From Streptomyces sp. NRRL WC-3605 (GTDB lineage: Bacteria; Actinomycetota; Actinomycetes; Streptomycetales; Streptomycetaceae): a stretch of DNA of 64,000 nt. Positions 34,719 through 43,680 of this stretch are shown here, piece by piece. Location of the stretch: NCBI RefSeq assembly GCF_001509795.1, contig NZ_LLZN01000053.1, forward strand, positions 53,473-117,472. The letters are read 5' to 3'. Position 1 is the first letter of the stretch; every line of letters begins with the position of its first letter. The notes beneath the pieces were generated by a model. That model saw only the letters and a program-made list of their open reading frames with translations, had not been told where the DNA came from and searched no databases. The position numbers and the translations under genes were made by a program.

Positions 34719-37349
34719 ATGGAGAAGCTGGGGCCGGGGGATCCGCCGCAGATCGGGGCGTATCGGCTGCTGGCGCGGCTCGGTGCGGGCGGCATGGGGG
34801 ACGTGTACCTCGCCCGGTCCGACCGCGGGCGCACCGTCGCCGTGAAGCTGGTCCGGCGCGAGCTGGCCTCGCAGGACGAGTTCCGGGCCCGGTTCCGGCA
34901 GGAGGTGCGGGCCGCCCGGCAGGTCGGCGGGTTCTGGACCGCGCCCGTGCTCGACGCGGACACCGAGGCCGAGGTCCCCTGGGTGGCCACCGGGTACGTG
35001 GCAGGGCCGAGCCTGCAGCGGGTCGTCGGCCACGACCACGGGGCGCTGCCCGAGCGGTCGGTGCGCATCCTGACGGCGGGGCTGGCGCACGCCCTGAAGG
35101 ACATCCACGCCGCCGGCATCGTGCACCGCGACCTGAAGCCCTCGAACGTCCTGGTCACCATCGACGGGCCCCGCGTCATCGACTTCGGGATCGCCCGGGC
35201 CCTGGAGACGGTCGACGAGACCGGCCTCACGCGTACCGGCTCGCTCATCGGCTCCCCCGGCTTCATGGCGCCCGAGCAGGTGCGGGGCGACCGGATCACC
35301 CCGGCGTGCGACGTGTTCTGCCTGGGCTCGGTGCTCGCCTACGCCGCGACCGGGCGGCTGCCCTTCGGCTCGATCGAGAGCGGGGCGCACGCCGTGATGT
35401 TCCGGATCGCCCAGGACGAGCCCGACCTGGAAGGGGTGCCCGAGGGCATCGCCGACCTGGTCCGCGACTGCCTGCGCAAGGCGCCGGAGGCCCGCCCCTC
35501 CCTGGACGCGCTGCTGGAGCGCACGGGCGCCGAGGACACCGTCTCCGGGGGCCGCTCCCGCGACCCCTGGCTGCCGAGCGCCCTGGTCGCCCAGCTCGGC
35601 CGGCACGCCGTACGGCTGCTGGACGCGGAGGACCCGGTGCCGGCCGGCACCGCCGGTTCGTCAGGTGCCGGGGGTGACGCGTCCCCGGGACGTGAGGGAG
35701 AACAGCCGGGCGGGATACCGGCGCCGCCCACCCCGGCCCCCGGCCCCGGGAGGGCCGATGCGACCCCGGGCCCGGCCGCACCCGGTTCCGCGGCGGCGGG
35801 TTCCGGGCCGGCCGGGCATGCGGCTTACGGTCCTGCGGGTTCCGGGCCGGCGGCCGGGCATGCGGCTTCCGGGCCTGCGGTCCCTGGACCCGCCGGTCCG
35901 GGAGGTCCCGCAGCGTCCGGGGCTGGGCCTGCGGCGTCCGGTGCCGGGCCTGCGATCCCTGGTCCTGCGGCGTCCGGGGCCACCGGTCCCGCGGCCTCCG
36001 GGGCCGGTTCCGCGGTCCCCGGACCCGGCGGTTCGGCTGGCCCCGCAGCCTCCGGGGCCGGACCTGCGGTCTCCGGTCCCGCGGGGACCGTGCCTGGTGG
36101 TCCCGCGGTCTCCGGTCCCGCGGTCCCCGGACCTGCTGATCCTGCGGATCACGCCGCGTCCGGGGAGGCCGGTCACGCCGCCTCCGGTCCCGGGGGTCCC
36201 GGTCCTGCGGGTCACGCCGCATCCGGAGCTGCCGGTCCCGCCGTCCCCGGTGCCGCGGGTCCCGGTCCTGCCGGTCCCGCCGTACCCGCGGCCTCCGGTC
36301 CCGCCGCCGGTGCCCCCGGACCCTTCGGTCCCGGCCCCGCAGCTCCGCCCGCCCCCGGCGTTCCCGGCTCCCCCGCGTCCGGCACTCCCGGCACTCGTGG
36401 CGCCCCCGCTCCCGCCGGGCCGGTGTCCGCCGGTTCGCCCGAGCACGCGGCTGCCGGGCCGGTGACGCCGACGCATCAGTTGCCGACCGTCACCGCGCGG
36501 CCGGGAGACGTCGCCACCCCGCCGCCCGGGCCTCCCGGCCGCCCGGCGGGGGCCTCCGCGCCCGGTGCCGCCCCGGCCCACCCCGGCTACGGCGTCCCGC
36601 AGCAGCACCCCCAGCCGCACGCCTACGGCTATCCGCCGGCCGGCCCGAACCCGTCGTACCCGCAGGCACCCCACGGCCAGGCGCCCGCGCACGGCGCGAC
36701 CCCGCCGTACGGTCCGGGTTCGCCGTACGGGCACACCTCCTACGACCCGGCGTACCAGCCCGCACCGCCCGACCGCGGGGGTCGCGGCGGCCGGTCCACC
36801 GTGGTGCTGGTGATCGTGGCCCTGGTCGTGGCGCTCGCCGCGGGCGGCTCGGTCTACACGCTGATGAGTGGCGGTCACGAGGACGAGGGCGGCGGCCGGC
36901 CGACCCCCGCCCCCACCACCGCAGGCGCCACGAAGGACCCGGCCGGCGACCCGACGACCGCCTCCCCGGCGCCGTCCCCGAGCGACTCGGCGGAGGACGG
37001 CGCCGTACCCGCAGAGATGCTGGGCACCTGGAACGCCTCGATCGCCTCCGCCGACGGCGCGAGCAGCCGCCGGCTGACCCTCCGGCAGGGCGAGGTGGGC
37101 GACACCGTCCTCACCCTCGTCGCCGACGGGCCCGCCGGGAGCGGCACCTACCACTGCGAGTTCACGGCGGAACTGGCCGCCGGGCCCAACGCGGACAACA
37201 CACTGTCCATCGGTCCGTCCACGGTGACCGCCGGTGCGCCCCCCACCTGTTCGCCCGGCAAGGCCACGCAGATCAGGCTGCTGCCCGACGGCAGGCTGGA
37301 GCGGGTGACCGTGGGCAGCGGCGAGAAGCTCACCTACAGCAGGCAATAG
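34719..37349 (+). CDS. membrane-anchored Ser/Thr protein kinase with Pro-Ala-Gly linker
   Basis: The 876-residue receptor-like kinase has a Hanks-type catalytic domain at about 10-275: glycine loop LGAGGMGDVYLA, K43 in VAVK, catalytic HRDLKPSN (D138), DFG at D155, and an activation loop with TRTGSLIGSPGFMAPEQ. Residues about 300-690 are almost only Pro, Ala, Gly, Ser and Val. One membrane helix (VVLVIVALVVALAAGGSVYTLM) sits near 695-716, followed by a Thr/Pro spacer and a 130-residue extracytoplasmic domain ending near the C-terminus. No PASTA repeats are present. The outer domain probably senses an unknown signal. Confidence 0.9.
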   Translation: MEKLGPGDPPQIGAYRLLARLGAGGMGDVYLARSDRGRTVAVKLVRRELASQDEFRARFRQEVRAARQVGGFWTAPVLDADTEAEVPWVATGYVAGPSLQRVVGHDHGALPERSVRILTAGLAHALKDIHAAGIVHRDLKPSNVLVTIDGPRVIDFGIARALETVDETGLTRTGSLIGSPGFMAPEQVRGDRITPACDVFCLGSVLAYAATGRLPFGSIESGAHAVMFRIAQDEPDLEGVPEGIADLVRDCLRKAPEARPSLDALLERTGAEDTVSGGRSRDPWLPSALVAQLGRHAVRLLDAEDPVPAGTAGSSGAGGDASPGREGEQPGGIPAPPTPAPGPGRADATPGPAAPGSAAAGSGPAGHAAYGPAGSGPAAGHAASGPAVPGPAGPGGPAASGAGPAASGAGPAIPGPAASGATGPAASGAGSAVPGPGGSAGPAASGAGPAVSGPAGTVPGGPAVSGPAVPGPADPADHAASGEAGHAASGPGGPGPAGHAASGAAGPAVPGAAGPGPAGPAVPAASGPAAGAPGPFGPGPAAPPAPGVPGSPASGTPGTRGAPAPAGPVSAGSPEHAAAGPVTPTHQLPTVTARPGDVATPPPGPPGRPAGASAPGAAPAHPGYGVPQQHPQPHAYGYPPAGPNPSYPQAPHGQAPAHGATPPYGPGSPYGHTSYDPAYQPAPPDRGGRGGRSTVVLVIVALVVALAAGGSVYTLMSGGHEDEGGGRPTPAPTTAGATKDPAGDPTTASPAPSPSDSAEDGAVPAEMLGTWNASIASADGASSRRLTLRQGEVGDTVLTLVADGPAGSGTYHCEFTAELAAGPNADNTLSIGPSTVTAGAPPTCSPGKATQIRLLPDGRLERVTVGSGEKLTYSRQ
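35740..36460 (+). repeat. imperfect GC-rich repeats encoding a Gly-Pro-Ala linker
   Basis: Short units such as GGTCCTGCGGCGTCCGG recur with variation and encode GPAASG-, GPAVPG- and GPAG-like steps. It is not a strict collagen Gly-X-Y pattern. The repeats should be prone to length change. Confidence 0.8.
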
Positions 37350-37352
37350 CCG

Positions 37353-38105
37353 TCACCGGGGCTCGGGCGGCCGCTGACGGGGCATGTTCGGGCGCGCGCC
37401 GTTCGCCGGGGGGACCGGGAAGCGGCCCGCGCCGGCCCCGGCGTCCTGCCGGGCGCCGCCGGACAGCGCCGACTGGATGCCCAGGGGCGCCGAGCCGGTG
37501 CGGAACTCGACCATCCAGTCCGCCGTCTCCGCCCGCACCAGTTCGTTCAGGTCCTCCGAGAACCGCCGCAGCACCCCCAGGCACCGCTCGGCGGCCTCGC
37601 TCGCCGTACCCTCCGCCGGGCCGAGGACCTCGCGCACGTTCTCCGTCGCCCAGTCGAACTGGAGCGCCTGGAGCCGCCGCTGCACGGCCTGGGCCGTGGC
37701 GACGTCCCTTATCCAGCCGGACGTCACCCCGAAGAACCGGTCGGCCGCGACACAGGCCACGGACAGCAGCAGCGCGAGATACCCCCAGCGGGCCGCCCCG
37801 TCCAGGGCGCCCGTCATATCGAGCAGCGGCAGCGCCGCCCCGGCGGCCGCGCCCGCAGCCGCCCCGCCGCGCAGCGCCCTGGCCCCGCGCCGCTTCCACA
37901 CCCGGTCCGCGAGATACCACGCGGCGGTCTCCAGCGCCCGGCGCTCCACCCACCGGTACAGCTCGTGCAACCGCACCGCGGGCTCCCCCCAGTCCCCGAG
38001 CGGGAAGGCCCGCCCCGTCAGATCGCCCGGCCGAAGTCCGGGAGCCCCCTCGCCGCCCCACCCGTCCTGCGGCGACCTCTCGGGCTGCATCTCCGGCTGA
38101 CCCAC
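37353..38105 (-). CDS. SLATT-domain-like membrane protein
   Basis: The 250-residue protein has an N-terminal proline-rich stretch, a basic amphipathic helix (LYRWVERRALETAAWYLADRV), two hydrophobic helices (about 95-112 and 123-140), and a long helical region after them with GWIRDVATAQAVQRRLQAL and a C-terminal proline-rich tail. That matches SLATT proteins, whose two-helix module is thought to form pores and appears in several conflict systems, though Streptomyces core copies are common. GTG 38105 is chosen because AGGGAG is six bases upstream on the minus strand. It is convergent with the kinase gene. Confidence 0.65.
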   Translation of the reverse strand: MGQPEMQPERSPQDGWGGEGAPGLRPGDLTGRAFPLGDWGEPAVRLHELYRWVERRALETAAWYLADRVWKRRGARALRGGAAAGAAAGAALPLLDMTGALDGAARWGYLALLLSVACVAADRFFGVTSGWIRDVATAQAVQRRLQALQFDWATENVREVLGPAEGTASEAAERCLGVLRRFSEDLNELVRAETADWMVEFRTGSAPLGIQSALSGGARQDAGAGAGRFPVPPANGARPNMPRQRPPEPR

Positions 38106-38397
38106 CCGGCACTCCCTACTGATCACGGTGCGTGGGACGCGCGCGCCGGGTACGACCCCCGTGGCGCACGGAACGTCACGCGACACCTGAGGCTGACGCG
38201 CCGGACCCTTCCTACCGCCCAATGGGTGGCGAAGAGATGTCTTTCGCGTCTTTTCCGCCCGGAAGTGGGTCTTGATCAGGTATAGGAATCCAGTTCTCTC
38301 GAGTTCCTCTCACTCGAAAGAGTGCCGGGGCGACGGCCGCCCGGAGCACGTAGGCTCGTGCTGAACGGGAAAGCCGTACAGACGCGAGGAGCTCGAC
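38106..38397. other. intergenic region between SLATT gene and ybaB
   Basis: No gene is supported. A patch at 38225-38325 is AT-richer than average and holds CACTC-GAAA-GAGTG (38311-38324), a hairpin with a GNRA-type loop. TAGGCT near 38350 is a possible -10 for ybaB. Confidence 0.4.
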
Positions 38398-38739
38398 GTG
38401 ATCCCCGGTGGTGGCCAGCCCAACATGCAGCAGTTGCTCCAGCAGGCGCAGAAGATGCAACAGGATCTTCAGCGGGCGCAGGAGGAACTGGCGCGGACCG
38501 AGGTCGAGGGCCAGGCGGGCGGTGGCCTGGTGCGGGCCACGGTGACCGGCTCCGGCGAGCTCAGGGGGCTGAAGATCGACCCGAAGGCCGTCGACCCGGA
38601 GGACACCGAGACCCTGGCCGACCTGGTCGTCGCCGCCGTCCAGGCCGCCAACGAGAACGCGCAGACCCTCCAGCAGCAGAAGCTGGGCCCGCTCGCCCAG
38701 GGCCTGGGCGGCGGAGGAATCCCGGGTCTGCCCTTCTGA
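38398..38739 (+). CDS. YbaB/EbfC family nucleoid-associated protein
   Basis: The 113-residue protein forms the typical helix-beta-helix fold: N-terminal coiled helix [20 protein letters not shown], central [20 protein letters not shown], and a C-terminal helix followed by a glycine tail. YbaB proteins bind DNA as dimers and in many bacteria sit next to recR, as here. GAGGAG at 38384-38389 supports GTG 38398. Confidence 0.95.
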   Translation: MIPGGGQPNMQQLLQQAQKMQQDLQRAQEELARTEVEGQAGGGLVRATVTGSGELRGLKIDPKAVDPEDTETLADLVVAAVQAANENAQTLQQQKLGPLAQGLGGGGIPGLPF

Positions 38740-38827
38740 GCCAGGGCGCGTCATCCGCCGCCTTCCACGGGCGGGCCCGCGCCAACTACCGTACGTACCG
38801 TAGGAACCCAGGAAGGACGGCAGTCCG

Positions 38828-39427
38828 TTGTACGAAGGCGTGGTCCAGGACCTCATCGACGAGCTGGGGCGGCTGCCCGGCGTCGGTCCCAAGAGCGCGC
38901 AGCGGATCGCCTTCCACATCCTCCAGGCGGAGCCGACGGACGTGCGGCGTCTCGCGCAGGCCCTCATGGAGGTCAAGGCGAAGGTCCGCTTCTGCGCGAC
39001 GTGCGGGAACGTCGCGCAGGAGGAGCTGTGCAACATCTGCCGCGACACCCGCCGCGACCCCTCGGTCATCTGCGTGGTCGAGGAGCCGAAGGACGTCGTG
39101 GCGATCGAGCGGACCCGCGAGTTCCGCGGCCGGTACCACGTGCTGGGCGGCGCGATCAGCCCCATCGAGGGCGTCGGCCCGGACGACCTGCGGATAAGGG
39201 AACTCCTCGCGCGCCTGGCCGACGGGACGGTCACCGAGCTGATCCTGGCCACGGACCCGAATCTCGAGGGCGAGGCCACGGCCACGTACCTCGCGCGCAT
39301 GATCAAGCCCATGGGCCTGAAGGTCACCCGCCTGGCCAGCGGCCTCCCGGTGGGTGGCGACCTGGAATACGCGGACGAGGTCACCCTCGGCCGCGCCTTC
39401 GAGGGGAGACGACTCCTAGATGTCTGA
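38828..39427 (+). CDS. recR: recombination mediator RecR
   Basis: RecR works with RecO (and RecF) to load RecA on SSB-coated gaps. The 199-residue protein has an N-terminal helix-hairpin-helix ([15 protein letters not shown]), a four-cysteine zinc finger (CATC...CNIC), and a Toprim domain with VVEEPKD and [18 protein letters not shown] 38828 is the start, with GGAAGGA ten bases upstream. TTCCAC and TACCGT 18 bp apart near 38763-38792 may form its promoter. The next gene overlaps it by eight bases. Confidence 0.97.
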   Translation: MYEGVVQDLIDELGRLPGVGPKSAQRIAFHILQAEPTDVRRLAQALMEVKAKVRFCATCGNVAQEELCNICRDTRRDPSVICVVEEPKDVVAIERTREFRGRYHVLGGAISPIEGVGPDDLRIRELLARLADGTVTELILATDPNLEGEATATYLARMIKPMGLKVTRLASGLPVGGDLEYADEVTLGRAFEGRRLLDV

Positions 39428-40082
39428 CGCCACGCTGCACGCGACCGAGCCGAATCCGGACGACTTCGCGGTCCAGATCGCGGACCAGATCGAGAGTTTC
39501 CTGGTCGCGGTGACGGAGGTCGCGAAGGGCGACGAGCCGGGCTCGACGGTGCCCTTCCTGCTGCTGGAGGTCTCCCAGCTGCTGCTCGCCGGCGGCCGTC
39601 TCGGCGCCCACGAGGACATCGTCCCCGACGAGCGCTACGAACCCGACCTGGGCCCCGAGCAGGACGTGGACGAGCTCCGCGAGAACCTGGCCCGCCTGCT
39701 GGACCCGGTGGACGTCTACTCCGAGGTCTTCGACCCCTACGAGCCCCGCAAGGCCCCGGTCCCGGCCCGGATCTCCGACGACCTCGCCGACGTCATCGCC
39801 GACCTGCGCCACGGCATGGCCCACTACCGCGCCGGCCGCACGGACGAGGCGCTGTGGTGGTGGCAGTTCTCCTACTTCTCCAACTGGGGCTCCACGGCGT
39901 CGGCGACCCTGCGCGCGCTGCACTCCGTCCTCGCCCACATCCGGCTGGACCAGCCGCTGGAGGAGCTGGACGGCCTGGACACCGACCAGGGCGTCATGGG
40001 CGACGAGACCCTGGAGTTCGAGGCCGGCCGGGTCATGCAGCAGGAGATCGGCGGCCGGCTCGGGCTGCGCTCGGCGACCTAG
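39420..40082 (+). CDS. DUF5063 family protein
   Basis: The 220-residue helical protein matches my memory of DUF5063, found after recR in Streptomyces and relatives. It has [22 protein letters not shown] near the start, [19 protein letters not shown], and a tryptophan-rich [22 protein letters not shown]. No catalytic motif is evident. The 8-bp overlap with recR implies co-translation and possibly a linked role, which is untested as far as I know. Confidence 0.8.
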   Translation: MSDATLHATEPNPDDFAVQIADQIESFLVAVTEVAKGDEPGSTVPFLLLEVSQLLLAGGRLGAHEDIVPDERYEPDLGPEQDVDELRENLARLLDPVDVYSEVFDPYEPRKAPVPARISDDLADVIADLRHGMAHYRAGRTDEALWWWQFSYFSNWGSTASATLRALHSVLAHIRLDQPLEELDGLDTDQGVMGDETLEFEAGRVMQQEIGGRLGLRSAT

Positions 40083-40194
40083 GGGGTGTCCGACGGAGCG
40101 CTCCCGCCATCCGTACGTCCCGGAGTGACCTCCCCCACTTTCGGAGTGGTCCGCGCCCGACCGGGCAGGGACCATCCCGGAGCTACCGAATCTC

Positions 40195-40238
40195 ACCATC
40201 TGGGAACCCGATGGTCGTTTTCGGACGCTCGGTAAAAT
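40195..40238 (+). promoter_or_regulatory. lysC promoter with inverted repeat
   Basis: TAAAAT (40233-40238) is a good -10. At the -35 position lies a 21-bp inverted repeat, ACCATC-t-GGG-aa-CCC-GATGGT (40195-40215), and no standard -35 hexamer. It could be an operator or an activator site. Confidence 0.5.
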
Positions 40239-40272
40239 GAGCCGACACACACGGACTGAGCGAGGAGCGCAC

Positions 40273-41550
40273 GTGGGCCTTGTCGTGCAGAAGTACGGAG
40301 GCTCCTCCGTAGCCGATGCCGAGGGCATCAAGCGCGTCGCCAAGCGGATCGTGGAAGCCAAGAAGAACGGCCACCAGGTGGTCGCCGTGGTTTCCGCGAT
40401 GGGCGACACGACGGACGAGCTGATCGATCTCGCCGAGCAGGTATCCCCGATGCCTGCCGGGCGCGAGCTCGACATGCTGCTGACCGCCGGAGAGCGGATC
40501 TCCATGGCCCTGCTGGCCATGGCGATCAAAAACCTGGGCCACTCCGCCCAGTCGTTCACGGGCAGCCAGGCAGGTGTCATCACCGACTCGGTCCACAACA
40601 AGGCCCGGATCATCGACGTCACCCCGGGCCGCATCCGGACGTCGGTGGACGAGGGCAACATCGCGATCGTCGCCGGCTTCCAGGGCGTGAGCCAGGACAG
40701 CAAGGACATCACCACGCTGGGCCGCGGCGGCTCCGACACGACCGCCGTCGCGCTGGCCGCGGCCCTCGACGCCGAGGTGTGCGAGATCTACACCGACGTC
40801 GACGGCGTGTTCACCGCCGACCCGCGCGTGGTCAAGAAGGCGAAGAAGATCGACTGGATCTCCTTCGAGGACATGCTGGAGCTGGCGGCGTCCGGCTCGA
40901 AGGTGCTGCTCCACCGCTGTGTGGAGTACGCCCGCCGATACAACATCCCGATCCACGTCCGGTCCAGCTTCAGCGGACTCCAGGGCACGTGGGTCAGCAG
41001 CGAGCCGATTCAGCGAGGGGACAAGCAGGTGGAGCAGGCCATCATCTCGGGAGTCGCGCACGACACGTCCGAGGCCAAGGTCACGGTCGTCGGCGTGCCG
41101 GACAAGCCGGGCGAGGCCGCCGCGATCTTCCGTGCGATCTCCGACGCCGAGATCAACATCGACATGATCGTGCAGAACGTCTCCGCCGCCTCCACGGGGC
41201 TGACGGACATCTCCTTCACGCTGCCGAAGTCCGAGGGCCGCAAGGCCATCGACGCGCTGGAGAAGAGCCGGTCGCGCATCGGCTTCGACTCCCTGCGCTA
41301 CGACGACCAGATCGGCAAGATCTCCCTGGTCGGCGCCGGCATGAAGACCAACCCGGGCGTCACCGCCGACTTCTTCAAGGCGCTGTCCGACGCGGGCGTG
41401 AACATCGAGCTGATCTCCACGTCCGAGATCCGCATCTCGGTGGTCACCCGCGCCGACGACGTCAACGAGGCCGTGCGGGCCGTGCACTCCGCCTTCGGCC
41501 TGGACTCCGACAGCGACGAGGCTGTCGTGTACGGAGGCACCGGTCGATGA
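40273..41550 (+). CDS. lysC: aspartate kinase
   Basis: Aspartate kinase starts the lysine/threonine/methionine pathway. The 425-residue protein has [11 protein letters not shown] at its N-terminus, the nucleotide/aspartate loop [17 protein letters not shown], and two C-terminal ACT domains ([20 protein letters not shown] and [19 protein letters not shown]) that bind lysine/threonine. GAGGAG at 40262-40267 sets GTG 40273; the ATG at 40237 lies on the -10. It overlaps asd by four bases. An in-frame internal start may yield a separate beta subunit. Confidence 0.96.
   Translation: MGLVVQKYGGSSVADAEGIKRVAKRIVEAKKNGHQVVAVVSAMGDTTDELIDLAEQVSPMPAGRELDMLLTAGERISMALLAMAIKNLGHSAQSFTGSQAGVITDSVHNKARIIDVTPGRIRTSVDEGNIAIVAGFQGVSQDSKDITTLGRGGSDTTAVALAAALDAEVCEIYTDVDGVFTADPRVVKKAKKIDWISFEDMLELAASGSKVLLHRCVEYARRYNIPIHVRSSFSGLQGTWVSSEPIQRGDKQVEQAIISGVAHDTSEAKVTVVGVPDKPGEAAAIFRAISDAEINIDMIVQNVSAASTGLTDISFTLPKSEGRKAIDALEKSRSRIGFDSLRYDDQIGKISLVGAGMKTNPGVTADFFKALSDAGVNIELISTSEIRISVVTRADDVNEAVRAVHSAFGLDSDSDEAVVYGGTGR
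41029..41550 (+). other. candidate internal translation start for an aspartokinase beta subunit
   Basis: An in-frame GTG at 41029 ([12 protein letters not shown]) is preceded by GAGGGG at 41015-41020. Bacillus and Corynebacterium lysC genes make a beta subunit from an internal start at the same place, giving the ACT-domain half alone (here 173 residues). Confidence 0.5.
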
Positions 41551-42599
41551 CGCACCGCCCGACGCTCGCGGTCGTGGGGGCGACCGGGGCCGTCGGCTCG
41601 GTCATGCTCCAGATCCTGTCCCAGCGCGCGGACATCTGGGGTGAGATCCGTCTGATCGCCTCCCCTCGCTCGGCCGGCCGCAAGCTGGCCGTGCGCGGGG
41701 AGGAAGTCGAGGTGGTGGCGCTCACCGAGGAGGCCCTCGCCGGGGTCGACGTCGCCATGTTCGACGTACCCGACGAGGTGGCCGCCCGGTGGGCGCCGGT
41801 CGCCGTCGCCGCGGGCGCGGTGGTGGTGGACAACTCGGGCGCCTTCCGGATGGACCCCGAGGTGCCCCTGGTGGTGCCGGAGGTCAATCCGCACGCGGTG
41901 CGGATGCGGCCGCGCGGGATCGTGTCCAACCCCAACTGCACGACGCTCTCCATGATCGTGGCCCTCGGCGCGCTGCACGCCGAGTTCGGGCTGCGCTCCC
42001 TCGTCGCCTCCTCCTACCAGGCGGTGAGCGGGGCCGGCCGGGCCGGCGTCGACACCCTGCGCCGGCAGCTGTCCCTGGTCGCCGGCACCGAGCTGGGGAC
42101 CGCTCCCGGCGACGTACGGCGGGCGATCGGCGACGACACCGGGCCGTTCCCGGAGCCGGTCGCGCTGAACGTCGTGCCGTGGGCCGGTTCGCCGCGCGAG
42201 GACGGCTGGTCGTCGGAGGAGATGAAGGTGCGGGACGAGTCCCGCAAGATCCTCGGCCTGCCCCAGCTGCCGGTCGCCGTGACGTGCGTCCGCGTCCCCG
42301 TGCTCACCGGGCACTCGCTGACCGTGCACGCCGGCTTCGAGGGCGAGGTCACGGTCGCCAAGGCCCGCGAGATCCTCGCCACCGCGCCCGGCGTCGTGCT
42401 CTACGACGACCCGGAGGCGGGCGAGTTCCCCACTCCCGCCGACATCGTGGGCACCGACCCGACCTGGGTGGGCCGGGTGCGCCGCGCCCTCGACGACCCG
42501 ACGGCGCTGGAATTCTTCGTCTGCGGCGACAACCTGCGCAAGGGTGCCGCGCTCAACACCGCGCAGATCGCCGAGCTCGTGGCGGCGGAAATCTCCTGA
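41547..42599 (+). CDS. asd: aspartate-semialdehyde dehydrogenase
   Basis: Asd reduces aspartyl phosphate to aspartate semialdehyde. The 350-residue protein has the NADP loop [13 protein letters not shown], the active-site cysteine in [12 protein letters not shown], and [14 protein letters not shown] with the catalytic histidine. It is co-translated with lysC through ATGA, giving the first two pathway enzymes from one mRNA. Confidence 0.97.
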   Translation: MTHRPTLAVVGATGAVGSVMLQILSQRADIWGEIRLIASPRSAGRKLAVRGEEVEVVALTEEALAGVDVAMFDVPDEVAARWAPVAVAAGAVVVDNSGAFRMDPEVPLVVPEVNPHAVRMRPRGIVSNPNCTTLSMIVALGALHAEFGLRSLVASSYQAVSGAGRAGVDTLRRQLSLVAGTELGTAPGDVRRAIGDDTGPFPEPVALNVVPWAGSPREDGWSSEEMKVRDESRKILGLPQLPVAVTCVRVPVLTGHSLTVHAGFEGEVTVAKAREILATAPGVVLYDDPEAGEFPTPADIVGTDPTWVGRVRRALDDPTALEFFVCGDNLRKGAALNTAQIAELVAAEIS

Positions 42600-42725
42600 G
42601 GCGGCGGTGGCCGGGAAAACCCGCTGAGGTCCGGCCACCACGTTTGTAGGATCTGTGTGAAGAATGTGAGCCGATCGATGGTCCTGGCCCCTTGATCAGG
42701 ACCGTTGCGGCGACAGAAGATTTTT

Positions 42726-42760
42726 CTCCCCGCGCCTGCAACCGCTTGCAGGGCGGGGAG
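42726..42760. terminator. hairpin terminator after lysC-asd
   Basis: CTCCCCGC-g-CCTGCAA and TTGCAGG-GCGGGGAG pair with one bulge and a four-base loop, 127 bp after asd. A TTTTT run precedes the stem, and CTTT follows soon after. Confidence 0.65.
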
Positions 42761-42783
42761 CGTCTTTGCGGTCGCCCTTCAAG

Positions 42784-42840
42784 CGCGTGGAGACGCGTCT
42801 TTCCGGCGTGGGGACGCCACCGAGCAGGCGTGGGGACGCC
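42784..42840. promoter_or_regulatory. array of three inverted repeats before the ECF sigma gene
   Basis: CGCGT-ggag-ACGCG (42784-42797), GGCGT-gggg-ACGCC (42805-42818) and GGCGT-gggg-ACGCC (42827-42840) are centred 21 and 22 bp apart, two helical turns, so on one DNA face. The rest of the 400-bp gap up to 43000 holds no gene I can support. Confidence 0.6.
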
Positions 42841-42999
42841 CGTTCACAGATGAGGCACAAGGGAAGAGCGGGTAGGCATGTGGGCGTTTGACGCACGGTC
42901 GGTCGTGCTGCCTGGCACGCGAGGGCCGGTGGCGGCGACTGACGCAAAAGTGACGTCCGGCACGTACAACCCTCCTGGGGGGACGCGTGTCCAACAGGC

Positions 43000-43680
43000 G
43001 TGGCAGAGGTTCTCGACTTCAGCGCGGCGACCCGCGGTACGGCCCTACGGCCGCCCCGCCGTCCCGTCCGACCCCGCATGCCCGGTGCGCCCGGCGGCAT
43101 GCCGGTGATCGCGCCCATGCCCGCAGCGCGGCCGACCCGCATCCCCAGTCAGCGTGACGGTTCCGAGGCGGAGAGCGCCGCGGCGGCCGGGACGACCGTC
43201 GACCACCTCACGGAGACCTACCGGGCGCACTACCGCTCGCTGCTGGGCCTCGCGGCGCTCCTCCTCGACGACACGGCCTCCTGCGAGGACGTCGTGCAGG
43301 AGGCGTTCATCCGGGTCCACTCCGCGCGCAAACGCGTCCGGGACCCGGAGAAGACGCTCGCCTACCTGCGCCAGACCGTCGTCAACCTGTCCCGCTCCGC
43401 CCTGCGCCGCCGCATACTCGGCCTGAAGCTGCTGTCGAAGCCGATGCCCGACATGGCGAGCGCCGAGGAGGGGGCCTACGACCAGCTGGAACGGGACTCC
43501 CTCATCAAGGCGATGAAGGGCCTGCAGCGCCGTCAGCGCGAGGTGCTGGTCCTGCGGTACTTCGCGGACATGACGGAGGCGCAGGTCGCCGAGACGCTGG
43601 GCATCTCGCTGGGCTCGGTGAAGGCGTACGGCTCGCGCGGCATCGCGGCGCTGCGGGTGGCGATGGAGGCGCCGGCATGA
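43000..43680 (+). CDS. ECF-type RNA polymerase sigma factor
   Basis: The 226-residue protein has a 60-residue basic, proline-rich N-terminal extension, then region 2 (LTETYRAHYRSLLGLAALLL and CEDVVQEAFIRVH) and region 4 (LQRRQREVLVLRYFADMTEA then VAETLGISLGSVKAYGSRGI). The start at GTG 43000 keeps the extension, which I remember as conserved; no strong ribosome-binding site fits it, and later ATG codons (for example 43078) are possible. It overlaps a membrane-protein gene by ATGA, the usual sigma/anti-sigma layout. Confidence 0.9.
   Translation: MAEVLDFSAATRGTALRPPRRPVRPRMPGAPGGMPVIAPMPAARPTRIPSQRDGSEAESAAAAGTTVDHLTETYRAHYRSLLGLAALLLDDTASCEDVVQEAFIRVHSARKRVRDPEKTLAYLRQTVVNLSRSALRRRILGLKLLSKPMPDMASAEEGAYDQLERDSLIKAMKGLQRRQREVLVLRYFADMTEAQVAETLGISLGSVKAYGSRGIAALRVAMEAPA

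Noticed and set aside
35740..36460. A collagen-like domain in the kinase linker
   Set aside because: Glycine does not recur every third residue; the pattern is irregular Gly-Pro-Ala.
42878..43108. 76-codon frame before the ECF sigma gene
   Set aside because: Composition turns into out-of-frame shadow of the sigma gene and no family resemblance is seen.
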